Source: Leptospira biflexa (GTDB taxonomy: Bacteria > Spirochaetota > UBA4802 > UB4802). From it: DNA of 33,863 nt. Below, one piece after another: positions 15,967-24,391 of this stretch. The notes below the pieces were generated by a model that saw only the letters and a list, made by a program, of their open reading frames with translations, was not told where the DNA came from and ran no database searches. The translations under genes were made by a program, and so were the position numbers. How positions within the stretch are numbered: position 1 is the first letter of the stretch; each line of letters opens with the position of its first letter. The stretch lies in assembly GCA_020721905.1 (NCBI GenBank), contig DYLU01000034.1:1-33863 (forward strand), read 5' to 3'.

Positions 15967-17793
15967 ATGGATGAAAAAACAATTAATCAGGTTTTTGCAA
16001 ACAGAGCTAAAAAATATGGACCGCGAATAGCAATTGAAAAGAAATTAAAGGGCAGGTGGGAAAGTGCCTCTTGGGAAGATTACTATAATTGCGCTGCATA
16101 CGTTGGAATGGCATTACTTGATATGGGGCTCAAAAAAAGCGACAGGGTTTCATTGTTATCTGAGAACAGACTGGAATGGCTCTACACCGATATGGGTGTA
16201 TTGGGTGCCGGAGGATGTATAGTTCCAATCTATCCCACATTGATTGATGAAGAAGTTGAGTATATTGTTTCACATTCGGAATCAAAGTTTATGGTTGTGG
16301 AAAACAATCTGCAATTGCAAAAGGGATTGTATTCTGCAAAACGTTATCCGGGGTTGCAGAAGATTATAGTAATTGATATGAATGGTGTCAGTGCAAATCC
16401 CCTTGTCATGAGCTTTGCTGAATTGCTTGAAAAAGGAAAAACATTATATGATGTCAATCCCGGAAAATTTAAAGAACTGGCTGATGCAGTAACAAAGGAT
16501 GATCTTGCAACTATAGTATATACATCAGGGACAACCGGTGTGCCAAAGGGTGCAATGATTACCCATAAAAACATTATGGCAGTAGTAATGGCATTGCACA
16601 GGATTGAACCACATTATGCGTATGATACTGATCAAACAGTGCCCTTTTTGCCATTGAGTCATGTGTTTGAAAGGGTGGCAGGACACTTTTACGGCATGTA
16701 TGTGGGTATTACTGCATCATATGCTGAGAGTATAGATACTATCTTACAGGATATTCAGGAAAAACGGCCAACTGTTGTACTGGCTGTACCCCGCGTACTG
16801 GAAAAGGTTTACCAGCGGATCATTTCTCAGGTTCAACAGCAGTCTCCATTTAAACAGAAGGTATTTTACTGGGGGCAGAAAGTTGGAAATAAGATAAGCA
16901 CCTTGCGTGAACAGAAGAAAAAACCGGGATTGTTGTTGAAATTAAAGTATAAAATAGCGTATGCCATCATATTTAAGAAATTACAGAACGCATTGGGTGG
17001 CAGAGTCCGCTGGATGACAGCATCAGGTGCCCCAACCGCGCGGGAAATAATTTTATTCTTTAACTCTGCAGGCATCATGGTCATAGAAGGCTATGGAATG
17101 ACCGAAAGCTGTGCACCAGCTACTATGAGTAATATTGCTGATTATCGTATTGGTACGGTTGGAAGGCCTTTGCCTGGGGTTGATATTAAAATAGCTGATG
17201 ATGGCGAGATTCTTATAAAAGGCGACAATGTATTTAAAGGGTACTGGAAAATGCCCGAAGAAACCAAAGACTCATTTACGCCAGACGGATATTTTATGAG
17301 TGGTGATATTGGAGTATTTGATGATGCAGGATTTTTGATGATTACTGACAGGAAGAAAGATCTGATTATTACCTCAGGTGGTAAAAACGTAGCACCGCAG
17401 AAGATTGAAAATCTTATCAAATCAGACCCGTTGTTCACACAGGCAATTGTTATTGGTGATAAGCGGAAATATTTAACGGCACTGGTTAATATCAGCCAGG
17501 AGCAGGCTGAGCATGTTGCAAGGGAAAAAGGCATTTCATTTACAAGTTTTAATGATCTGCTTGAAAATGAACAGTTCCAGAAAATAGTGGAGGAACATAT
17601 TGCACAGTGCAATCAGAAGCTTGCACGGTATGAAACAGTGAAAAAGATAGGTATTATACGGAGTGAATTTTCAAAAGAAACCGGTGAGTTGACTGCAACA
17701 CTGAAAGTGAAGCGTAAAGTTGTGCAGGAAAAGTATAGACCCATCATTGACTCACTGTATGAGGAAGATGCTAAAACTGTACAGATAGCTTAA
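15967..17793 (+). CDS. Long-chain acyl-CoA synthetase (AMP-forming)
   Basis: Activates a carboxylic acid to its CoA thioester through an acyl-adenylate; probably the entry step. The 608-residue form starting at ATG 15967 is preferred because GGAGG ends five bases before it. Motifs: YTSGTTGVPKG (185-195), GYGMTES (375-381), SGDIG (445-449), DRKKDLIITSGGKNVAPQKIE (461-481) and the C-terminal GELTATLKVKRK with the adenylation lysine. The overall form resembles FadD15/ACSL-type synthetases of long-chain acids, so a hydrophobic substrate is likely. A promoter and operator for the next transcript overlap or directly follow its 3' end (17778-17824). Confidence 0.93.
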   Translation: MDEKTINQVFANRAKKYGPRIAIEKKLKGRWESASWEDYYNCAAYVGMALLDMGLKKSDRVSLLSENRLEWLYTDMGVLGAGGCIVPIYPTLIDEEVEYIVSHSESKFMVVENNLQLQKGLYSAKRYPGLQKIIVIDMNGVSANPLVMSFAELLEKGKTLYDVNPGKFKELADAVTKDDLATIVYTSGTTGVPKGAMITHKNIMAVVMALHRIEPHYAYDTDQTVPFLPLSHVFERVAGHFYGMYVGITASYAESIDTILQDIQEKRPTVVLAVPRVLEKVYQRIISQVQQQSPFKQKVFYWGQKVGNKISTLREQKKKPGLLLKLKYKIAYAIIFKKLQNALGGRVRWMTASGAPTAREIILFFNSAGIMVIEGYGMTESCAPATMSNIADYRIGTVGRPLPGVDIKIADDGEILIKGDNVFKGYWKMPEETKDSFTPDGYFMSGDIGVFDDAGFLMITDRKKDLIITSGGKNVAPQKIENLIKSDPLFTQAIVIGDKRKYLTALVNISQEQAEHVAREKGISFTSFNDLLENEQFQKIVEEHIAQCNQKLARYETVKKIGIIRSEFSKETGELTATLKVKRKVVQEKYRPIIDSLYEEDAKTVQIA

Positions 17794-17806
17794 AAACGAT
17801 TATATT
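17778..17806 (+). promoter_or_regulatory. Putative internal promoter before the CoA-transferase genes
   Basis: TGTACA (17778-17783, 4 of 6 against TTGACA), a 17-base spacer and TATATT (17801-17806), directly abutting the operator at 17807. The -35 lies inside the end of the acyl-CoA synthetase gene. Support is moderate: consensus match plus the operator next to it. Confidence 0.4.
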
Positions 17807-17824
17807 TGATTGTATGTTCAATCA
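17807..17824. promoter_or_regulatory. Putative TetR-type operator, copy 3
   Basis: TGATTGTATGTTCAATCA has perfect inverted halves TGATTG/CAATCA, and the symmetry extends one base further on each side. It matches the tetR-proximal copy at 15 of 18 positions. It lies 43 bases before the CoA-transferase A start. Confidence 0.6.
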
Positions 17825-17866
17825 ATATTTTAATGTTTTGATATTTAATTTAGTGAGGAGGAAACA

Positions 17867-18883
17867 ATGGCAATGAGTGTACATGATAGTGGCATGAAAG
17901 AAGAAATGTTATCAGGAAAAAATGAATTATTCACCGATCCAGATCCGGATCATGCGCGTGCTTTTTTCAGGAGTAAATCGCGTTCCATGAAGCCAAAGCT
18001 TGCAGATGTTAAGGATGTGGTGAGGGATATGATCAAAGATGGTGATTACATTGCTATTGGCGGTTTTGGCGCAAATCGTATCCCAACTGCTATCATTCAT
18101 GAGATAGTGCGCCAGCGAAAGAAACATTTAGGGTTTGCAGGCCACACATCAACCCATGATTTCCAGGTGCTGGTGGCGGGTGAGTGTATTGATCGCTGTG
18201 ATGTGGCATACATTATAGGCCTGGAAGCGCGAGGCCTGTCGCCCAATGCCCGTCGTGCTGTTGAAAGTGGCAAAATCAAACTTACCGAGTGGACCAACGC
18301 ATCATTATCGTGGCGATTGAAAGCTGCAGCAATGGGAATTTCATTTATTCCAACGCGCAATATTCTGGGTACTGATACTTTTGCGCAGAGTGCTGCCAAA
18401 GTGATAATCTGCCCATTTACCGGCAAGAAGTATGCAGCCATGCCAGCCTTGTATCCGGACTTTGCAGCCATTCATGTCCATGAAGCTGATATCTATGGCA
18501 ATTGCAGAGTGTATGGTGCATCAGTGTCAGACTTTGATCTGGCAAAAGCTTCCAAACGAGTGGTGATAACTGCTGAACGCATTGTTCCGCATGATGAAAT
18601 ACGCCGCGAACCTGAGAAAACAGTTATCCCATTCTGGTGTGTGGATGCAGTAATTGAGGTTCCGTACGGAAGTTACCCTGGCAATATGCCCTATGAGTAC
18701 TTCAGCGATGAAGAGCACCTTAAGACCTGGCTACGGGTAGAAAAGGACCCCAAAGAGTTAGAGAAGTTTTTACAGGAACAGATTTATGGGGTGGATAATT
18801 TTTATGACTATCTCAACTTAAATGGCGGGATAGAAAAGATGAAGAAGCTCAGAGCCATTGAATATCTGATTAACAATAAGTAG
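17867..18883 (+). CDS. CoA-transferase family protein, subunit A (GctA/IpdA-like)
   Basis: A 338-residue alpha subunit of a class I CoA-transferase (glutaconate CoA-transferase/IpdA group). After a roughly 40-residue N-terminal extension the fold starts at KLADVKDVVRDMIKDGDYIA with the glycine-rich GGFGANRIP loop. Further family stretches are FIPTRNILGTDTF and HVHEADIYGNCRVYG. In the steroid pathway the IpdAB relative opens a ring by hydrolysing a cyclic beta-keto acyl-CoA, whereas classical members move CoA between acids. Which applies here cannot be told. AGGAGGAAACA precedes the ATG. Subunit B follows with the stop codon overlapping its ribosome binding site (TAGGAGG, 18881-18887). Confidence 0.85.
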   Translation: MAMSVHDSGMKEEMLSGKNELFTDPDPDHARAFFRSKSRSMKPKLADVKDVVRDMIKDGDYIAIGGFGANRIPTAIIHEIVRQRKKHLGFAGHTSTHDFQVLVAGECIDRCDVAYIIGLEARGLSPNARRAVESGKIKLTEWTNASLSWRLKAAAMGISFIPTRNILGTDTFAQSAAKVIICPFTGKKYAAMPALYPDFAAIHVHEADIYGNCRVYGASVSDFDLAKASKRVVITAERIVPHDEIRREPEKTVIPFWCVDAVIEVPYGSYPGNMPYEYFSDEEHLKTWLRVEKDPKELEKFLQEQIYGVDNFYDYLNLNGGIEKMKKLRAIEYLINNK

Positions 18884-18893
18884 GAGGATGGCC

Positions 18894-19661
18894 ATGGAAT
18901 ATAATGCAATGGAACTCATGATATGTGTAGCAGCACGAAATTTGGAGGATGGGGCGACAGTTGTTGTGGGAACGGGTGCGCCCTGTGCAGCAGCAATGTT
19001 AGCCCAGAAGCTGTATTCACCCAATTTGTGTATCATGTTTGAGGCTGGTGGCGTTGCACCAATATTACCCACCATGCCAATTTCGGTTGGAGATTCCCGT
19101 ACGTTTCATAAAGCAATTATGGCAAGCTCAATGCCGGAGGTCATGGAGACATGCCAGCGCGGCATGGTTGACTATACCTTTTTGGGCGGCGCACAGATAG
19201 ATATGTACGGTAATATCAATTCGACAATGATTGGTGGTGATTATGAAAAACCAAAAGTGCGCTTCCCCGGTTCCGGTGGTGCAAATGATTTAGCCTCACT
19301 GTGCTGGCGCACGATGATGATGACAGTACAGGATGCGCGCAGATTTACTGATAAATTGGATTTTATTACTTCGCCGGGTTATCTACACGGCGGGCAAAGC
19401 CGCTATGAAGCAGGTTTGCCCGAAGGGACAGGTCCATACCGGATTATCACCAATATGGCGGTGATGGGTTTTGACGATGAAACAAAATGGATGACAGTTT
19501 TGTCAATAAATCCGGGATACAGCAGGAAAGATGTGCAGGACAACTGTGGTTTTGAGTTAAAGTGGGCAAAGAAAATAGATGACACAAAACCGCCAACGGA
19601 TGACGAACTCAGGATTTTGCGTGAAGAGGTTGATCCTCACCGGTATATCATTGGAAGATAA
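18894..19661 (+). CDS. CoA-transferase family protein, subunit B (GctB/IpdB-like)
   Basis: A 255-residue beta subunit. ATG 18894 is preferred over 18888 because the latter touches the AGGAGG directly, while 18894 has six-base spacing. The segment CIMFEAGGVAP contains E50 at the place where glutaconate CoA-transferase carries its catalytic glutamate, so true CoA transfer chemistry is possible. VDYTFLGGAQIDMYGNIN and KVRFPGSGGANDLAS are typical of the GctB/IpdB group. The adjacent BKACE would release acetoacetate, a possible CoA acceptor for this enzyme; this is inference from context. The following DUF35 gene starts ten bases after the stop. Confidence 0.85.
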   Translation: MEYNAMELMICVAARNLEDGATVVVGTGAPCAAAMLAQKLYSPNLCIMFEAGGVAPILPTMPISVGDSRTFHKAIMASSMPEVMETCQRGMVDYTFLGGAQIDMYGNINSTMIGGDYEKPKVRFPGSGGANDLASLCWRTMMMTVQDARRFTDKLDFITSPGYLHGGQSRYEAGLPEGTGPYRIITNMAVMGFDDETKWMTVLSINPGYSRKDVQDNCGFELKWAKKIDDTKPPTDDELRILREEVDPHRYIIGR

Positions 19662-19671
19662 GGAGATAGTT

Positions 19672-20133
19672 ATGGAAGATATCTTTGCGGAAATTGAACC
19701 ACAGGTGTATAACAGCCAGATAAGTGTTCCCTACCAATGGTGGGCAGGAGAAACAGCATCAAAATTTTTTACAATCCTGCGTGATGAGAAAAAAATACTG
19801 GGGACTGAGTGCCCTCAGTGCGGCAGGGTATTCTGTCCCCCAAAAAAAACATGCCCGTTTTGCTATGTAGATACAAAAAACTGGAAAGAGGTTGGGCCAA
19901 AAGGGAAAGTGATTACATATACCGTAGTATACAGGCAACTGGCAGCATTAAAGAAAGATGTTCCTGTTGCATTTGGGCTCATACAGCTTGAGGGTTCAGC
20001 TAACGCAATGTTGCATTATATTGGAGGAATTGAACCAGAAAAAATTTCAATAGGAATGGAAGTAGAAGCTGTCTTTGCTGATGAAAAGAGTGCTTCTATA
20101 CATGCCATTTCTCATTTCAGGCCGGCAAAATAG
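19672..20133 (+). CDS. DUF35 zinc-ribbon/OB-fold protein
   Basis: Stand-alone acyl-CoA-binding accessory protein of 153 residues. An N-terminal helix with PYQWWAGETASKF is followed by an intact zinc ribbon C47-C50/C61-C64 (CPQCGRVFCPPKKTCPFC) and the OB-fold (GKVITYTVVYRQLA). Start 19672 is preferred over the upstream alternative because AAGGAG overlaps the stop of the previous gene and lies seven bases ahead. It precedes thiolase-like A2, with TAGGAGG at the junction (20131-20137), so it probably works with A2/B2. Confidence 0.88.
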   Translation: MEDIFAEIEPQVYNSQISVPYQWWAGETASKFFTILRDEKKILGTECPQCGRVFCPPKKTCPFCYVDTKNWKEVGPKGKVITYTVVYRQLAALKKDVPVAFGLIQLEGSANAMLHYIGGIEPEKISIGMEVEAVFADEKSASIHAISHFRPAK

Positions 20134-20143
20134 GAGGTTAGCA

Positions 20144-21283
20144 ATGGAAGCTGCAATAATTGGTGTTGGTATGACCACAATAGAAAAAAGTAAGGTTGGT
20201 GAAACGTATGCTGACCTGGCCTGGGAAGCCGTTAACAAAGCATTGCATGATGCCGGCCTTGGAATTGATGATATTGATAATGTTATCACCACTTCAAGTG
20301 ATTTCTGGGATGGAAGAACCATATCGTGTATGGCAGTAGGGGATGCAAGTGGTGTTAGATATAAAAATTGCTCTGCGGTTGAAGGCGATGGAACATTTGG
20401 TGCCGCATATGCACTTGCACGCACACTTTCCGGTGATTATAAAACAACACTGGTAACAGCGCACAATAAGGGTTCTGAGAGCATTTCCAGCATTATTACC
20501 AATGCAGCGTTTGATCCTGTATATGAGCGTAGTTTTGGGATGGATATGATTTCGGCATGTGCAATGCAGGCAAGGGCATATATGAATGCTACTGGAACAA
20601 CATCAGAACAGCTTGCTCAGGTTTCATGCAAAAATCATAAAAATGCAAAGGATAATCCCTATGCACAGTTGCCAATGGATATCACTGTGAAAGATGTGTT
20701 GAGTTCAGAAATGATAGCAGATCCTTTGCATAAATTAGATTGCTCACCGGTTTCTGACGGATGCTGTGCAGTTATCATAGCCAATTCTGATTTTGTAAAG
20801 AAGATTAAAGCCAAGCCGGTGTGGATTAAAGGTGTAGCATTCTGCAGTGATGCATATTTCATGGGTGATAGAGATTTATCAAAAGCTACAGCCCTGCAAG
20901 AAGCTGCAAAAAAAGCGTATTCCATGGCAGGGATAACAAATCCGCAGAAAGAAATTAATGTGGCTGAAATATATGATGCATTTACCTATCAGGAACTGAT
21001 GTGGCTTGAAGGGCTGGGATTGACAGAATATGGAAAAGCAGGTTTGATGCTTGAAAAAGGTATGTTTAACAGGGATGGTAAGTTGCCGGTAAATCCTTCC
21101 GGTGGATTGTTAAGTGGTCATCCGGTAATTGCAGCAGGTTTGTACCGAATTGCTGAGATTGTGTTGCAATTGCGCGGTGAAGCAGGTGGGCGGCAGGTTA
21201 ATGCAAAACGTGGTATTGCCCATGGTGTTAATGGATTATGCGGACAATCCCATTGCGTATGGGTTCTTGATAATGAAAAATAG
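20144..21283 (+). CDS. Thiolase-fold (lipid-transfer/SCP-x-like) protein, subunit type A2
   Basis: A 379-residue paralogue of A1, started at ATG 20144 after AGGAGG. The nucleophile loop reads VEGDGTFGAAYA, so the catalytic cysteine is absent. In contrast to A1, the late histidine motif GHPVIAAG is kept. It shares AFDPVYERSFGMDMISACAM with A1. The stretch AEIYDAFTYQELMWLEGLGL holds tyrosines in a region where Ltp2-type aldolases have functional tyrosines, which makes a retro-aldolase role possible but unproven. It is flanked by a DUF35 gene before it and B2 after it. Confidence 0.83.
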   Translation: MEAAIIGVGMTTIEKSKVGETYADLAWEAVNKALHDAGLGIDDIDNVITTSSDFWDGRTISCMAVGDASGVRYKNCSAVEGDGTFGAAYALARTLSGDYKTTLVTAHNKGSESISSIITNAAFDPVYERSFGMDMISACAMQARAYMNATGTTSEQLAQVSCKNHKNAKDNPYAQLPMDITVKDVLSSEMIADPLHKLDCSPVSDGCCAVIIANSDFVKKIKAKPVWIKGVAFCSDAYFMGDRDLSKATALQEAAKKAYSMAGITNPQKEINVAEIYDAFTYQELMWLEGLGLTEYGKAGLMLEKGMFNRDGKLPVNPSGGLLSGHPVIAAGLYRIAEIVLQLRGEAGGRQVNAKRGIAHGVNGLCGQSHCVWVLDNEK

Positions 21284-21292
21284 GAGGTAATC

Positions 21293-22456
21293 ATGGGAAA
21301 GCGAAGAGTTGCAATTGTTGGAACCGGTCAGACTCATCACAAAAGCCACAGGCCTGATGTCAATGGCCAGGAATTAATCCATGAAGCAGTAACTCGTGCA
21401 CTTGCAGATGCTGACCTCTCGATAAAAGATATCGATGCAATCCTAATTGGCAATATGGATCATTTTGAAGGAATAAATTACGTTGATTGCTGGAGTATCG
21501 ATGGTTCTGGTGGCTATCACAAACCTATTATTAAGCTTACTACCGGAGGAACAACAGGAAGTACCCTGGCAATAGGCGGATACCATTTTGTTGCATCAGG
21601 AATGTTTGATAGGGTGCTCATCATTGGCTGGGAAAAGAATTCTGAGTCAGATACTACAGGAGCTATCACCACTGCATTTGATCCGGTATGGGACAGATTG
21701 GTATTTGCAGGCGCTATATCCGGACTTGCCGTAGAGGCGCAAAGTTATATGGCAAAATATGGAGCTACTGACAGGGATGGAGCACGGGTTTCAGTGCGCG
21801 ACCGTAAGCATGCATGTAACAATCCTTATGCACAACTTAGAAAAGAGGTTACACTGGAAGATGTTTTAGCTTCCCCAATGCTTGCTGATCCCATTCATCT
21901 TCTTGATGTGTGTCCCCGTACTGATGGTGCATGCGCAGTGATAATGGCAAGCGAAGATTATGCAGAAAAAATAACATCAACACCTGATTGGATTTGGGCA
22001 ACGGCAAACAGGCATAAATATACATATTTAGGTGATGTTAACTGGGGTGAGCTTGACAGTATGGCTGAGGCTTCAAAGGATTTGTTCAAAAAGTGTGGCA
22101 TTACTGAACCGCGAAAGCAGATTGATGTTATTGAGATGTATCAGCCGTATTCGTTTGCCGGCATAATCTGGATTGAGGATATGGGAATTGTACCACGCGG
22201 CAAGGGAGCAGAATACATATGGAGCGGTGCAACCGATATGGGAGGCGAGTTGCCAATTAATCCTTCAGGTGGTGTTATAGCCTGTAATCCCATTGGTGCA
22301 ACGGGTTTAATACGCTGTGCAGAGGCTGCATTGCAGGTTATGGGCAAGGCCCAGGCCAGGCAGGTGCCTGATGTCAACTTTGCTGTAAGTACAGGTTTTG
22401 GTGGCTGTATGTGGACAGATATGCTTTTGCATGGCAAGAAAAAACCCAATCTGTAG
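21293..22456 (+). CDS. Thiolase-fold (lipid-transfer/SCP-x-like) protein, subunit type B2
   Basis: A 387-residue paralogue of B1. Opening KRRVAIVGTGQTHHKSHRPD, then KLTTGGTTGSTLAIGG where thiolases have the active cysteine, and PSGGVIACNPIGATGLIR with Asn for the usual His. GFGGCMWTDMLL closes the fold. Both catalytic landmarks of thiolases are thus replaced, as in B1. Stop-overlapping ribosome binding sites (TAGGAGG at 21281-21287 before it and 22454-22460 after it) indicate translational coupling with A2 and the next DUF35 gene, hence fixed stoichiometry. Confidence 0.83.
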   Translation: MGKRRVAIVGTGQTHHKSHRPDVNGQELIHEAVTRALADADLSIKDIDAILIGNMDHFEGINYVDCWSIDGSGGYHKPIIKLTTGGTTGSTLAIGGYHFVASGMFDRVLIIGWEKNSESDTTGAITTAFDPVWDRLVFAGAISGLAVEAQSYMAKYGATDRDGARVSVRDRKHACNNPYAQLRKEVTLEDVLASPMLADPIHLLDVCPRTDGACAVIMASEDYAEKITSTPDWIWATANRHKYTYLGDVNWGELDSMAEASKDLFKKCGITEPRKQIDVIEMYQPYSFAGIIWIEDMGIVPRGKGAEYIWSGATDMGGELPINPSGGVIACNPIGATGLIRCAEAALQVMGKAQARQVPDVNFAVSTGFGGCMWTDMLLHGKKKPNL

Positions 22457-22465
22457 GAGGATGCA

Positions 22466-22930
22466 ATGGAAAACATTGAATACATAATTATAGAATCGGG
22501 TAAAGCTATACAACCGTTTAATTATTCAGTTGGGATGTATGGAAGCAAATTTTTTCATGAGCTGAAAAATAACAGAAAATTTTTAGGAGTGCGATGCCCA
22601 AAATGTAAAAAAGTCTATGTGCCACCCCGAAGGGTATGTGCTGACTGCTTTGTTGAAATGAAGGAATTTGTTGAAGTTGGGCCAAAAGGGACAATAGGTA
22701 CTTTTACTATTTTACGATTTGCATTTATTGATCCTGAAACCGGAACACAAAAACCCATACCCTACGGCTATGGATTTATAAAGTTAGATGGTGCTGATAC
22801 ATTATTTCAGCACTATATTGACGTTCATGATGAATCAAAGATAAAAATTGGTGCACGGGTTGAACCAGTATTTTCAGATGACAAAAAGGGCACCATTAAA
22901 GACATCCTGTATTTCAGGGTCATTGATTGA
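22466..22930 (+). CDS. DUF35 zinc-ribbon/OB-fold protein
   Basis: A 154-residue DUF35 protein with an intact ribbon C44-C47/C58-C61 (CPKCKKVYVPPRRVCADC) and the OB-fold (GPKGTIGTFTILRFAF). It ends with the common DUF35 terminal strand IKDILYFRVI. It is the fourth DUF35 module of the cluster, equal in number to the thiolase-fold subunits. The start at 22466 has AGGAGG five bases upstream. Its stop overlaps the TTG start of the next gene. Confidence 0.88.
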   Translation: MENIEYIIIESGKAIQPFNYSVGMYGSKFFHELKNNRKFLGVRCPKCKKVYVPPRRVCADCFVEMKEFVEVGPKGTIGTFTILRFAFIDPETGTQKPIPYGYGFIKLDGADTLFQHYIDVHDESKIKIGARVEPVFSDDKKGTIKDILYFRVID

Positions 22931-23721
22931 TTATGAGTATTATTGAATTACATAATGATGTGAGGGCGGTGATAGCCGATGGAGCTTTTGGAATGTTACT
23001 TATCACCGGTACTGATAAAGTGCGTTCAGGCTATGGCAATGGCGATAGTTTACTGGTAGATTTTGAGCACCGGGTATTTGCTGTTGCTGATGCAACTGAG
23101 CGTTTCCCGCACGCATCGCGCTTATTGCTTTCAAATATTGTAAATGGTCTGGATACAATTCCTCAAAGCAGTGATGAGTGGTCAGGCTATCTGAACGGTA
23201 TTTATGCCAATCAGGAATATCATTTAAAATCAACACTGAGTATGATTGCACTTCAAAAACAGGGTCATACGTCACAGGCATTTATTGCACATGGTGGCGA
23301 TAGCTCATTGAAAATATACAACAGACAGAATAAGGGTCTGGTGTATCAAACGTCAGTGAATATGAATTTTGCAGGCAGGAGCAAACAGATTGGTTCAGTT
23401 GATTGTATTACAGTGCAAGAAAAATTGCGGGTTATTTTGTATAGTGACGGATTTCACGATATTATCAGACATTGCAGGATTGAACTGAATGATCTGCTTG
23501 ATGCTACATTAATGGAAACTATAACGCATATTATTGATACGTTTGGGAATCTGGAGCGCAAAGAATATGATGATACAAGCCTTCTATTGTTTGATATCCC
23601 TGAAATATACACGGTAAATTCAAAGGGAATTATGATGGGTGGGACCACAAGACTGCAGGAGCAGAAAGTAAGAGATTCAATCAGTATCCATGATTATAAT
23701 TCTTTGATAAGGATAATGTAG
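22927..23721 (+). CDS. PP2C-like (PPM-type) protein phosphatase domain protein
   Basis: A 264-residue protein with the motif order of PPM/PP2C phosphatases: GNGDSLLVDF (about 37-46), VFAVADATERF in place of the usual VADGMGG, FIAHGGDSSL, VILYSDGFHDII and DDTSLLLFDI. The metal-binding aspartates are therefore largely present, although the second motif is altered. It probably removes phosphate from a Ser/Thr-phosphorylated protein; no kinase is seen in the window. TTG 22927 overlaps the previous stop (TTGA) and has AGGG seven bases upstream; ATG 22933 is the alternative. Being coupled to the cluster suggests pathway-linked signalling. The last 35 residues are outside the domain. Confidence 0.65.
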   Translation: MIMSIIELHNDVRAVIADGAFGMLLITGTDKVRSGYGNGDSLLVDFEHRVFAVADATERFPHASRLLLSNIVNGLDTIPQSSDEWSGYLNGIYANQEYHLKSTLSMIALQKQGHTSQAFIAHGGDSSLKIYNRQNKGLVYQTSVNMNFAGRSKQIGSVDCITVQEKLRVILYSDGFHDIIRHCRIELNDLLDATLMETITHIIDTFGNLERKEYDDTSLLLFDIPEIYTVNSKGIMMGGTTRLQEQKVRDSISIHDYNSLIRIM

Positions 23722-23741
23722 AAATGATTTTTTGATAATAT

Positions 23742-23759
23742 TGATTGGACATTCAATCA
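23742..23759. promoter_or_regulatory. Putative TetR-type operator, copy 4 (tetR-proximal)
   Basis: TGATTGGACATTCAATCA has perfect halves TGATTG/CAATCA and lies 17 bases before the tetR start codon, directly after a TAATAT (23736-23741). It is the reference copy for the other three sites. Its position suggests autoregulation. Confidence 0.65.
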
Positions 23760-23776
23760 TTTTAATGGAGATTTGA

Positions 23777-24391
23777 ATGAAAATTAAGGAACACTCAGAT
23801 ATTTTTGATATACGGCGTGCACAGCTTACTTCTGCTACGTACAATGTGGTGAGTCAAAAGGGGTATTATAATTTCACCATAAAGGATATTGCCCAGGAAG
23901 CCGGCATGTCAACAGGATTGATCCACTATTACTTTAAGAATAAACAGGACCTGCTTTTAAATTTACTCAGAGAGATAAATCGTAATATACGAGCATCACT
24001 TCAACAGGATCTTGAGCACCTGTCAGACCCTGTTGACAGGTTGGCTGCTTTTATAGAAAGGGCATGTAATCTTGTAATGCAGGAAAAGAATTATTTTTAT
24101 GTGCTTCTGGATTTCTGGACACAGCTGAACCATAATGAACGGATGCGCACTGCTATTCAGAAACTATATACAAGCTATCGTGATGTGTGTTCGGAAATTT
24201 TAAATGAAGGTATAGAGCAGGGAAAATTCAATACCATAGATGTCAGGTATACTGCCACCATGATTGTTTCCATGGTTCAGGGACTTATTATTCAATATGT
24301 TATTGATCCTGTAGCATTTGATTATGCGCATTATGCACATAAAATAAAAAATCAAATAATTGAAACTATACTTAACAAAGGAGGTCAATGA
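23777..24391 (+). CDS. TetR-family transcriptional regulator
   Basis: A 204-residue regulator. The N-terminal helix-turn-helix is clear (FTIKDIAQEAGMSTGLIHYYFKNKQ without gaps, about residues 33-56), and the variable C-terminal ligand domain is helical. TetR members next to acyl-CoA dehydrogenase genes usually sense an acyl-CoA and repress degradation genes. A palindromic site lies 17 bases upstream, with three similar sites before other genes of the cluster. The ATG at 23777 has GGAG about eight bases upstream. The stop codon overlaps the ATG of the acyl-CoA dehydrogenase (TGATG). Confidence 0.92.
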   Translation: MKIKEHSDIFDIRRAQLTSATYNVVSQKGYYNFTIKDIAQEAGMSTGLIHYYFKNKQDLLLNLLREINRNIRASLQQDLEHLSDPVDRLAAFIERACNLVMQEKNYFYVLLDFWTQLNHNERMRTAIQKLYTSYRDVCSEILNEGIEQGKFNTIDVRYTATMIVSMVQGLIIQYVIDPVAFDYAHYAHKIKNQIIETILNKGGQ

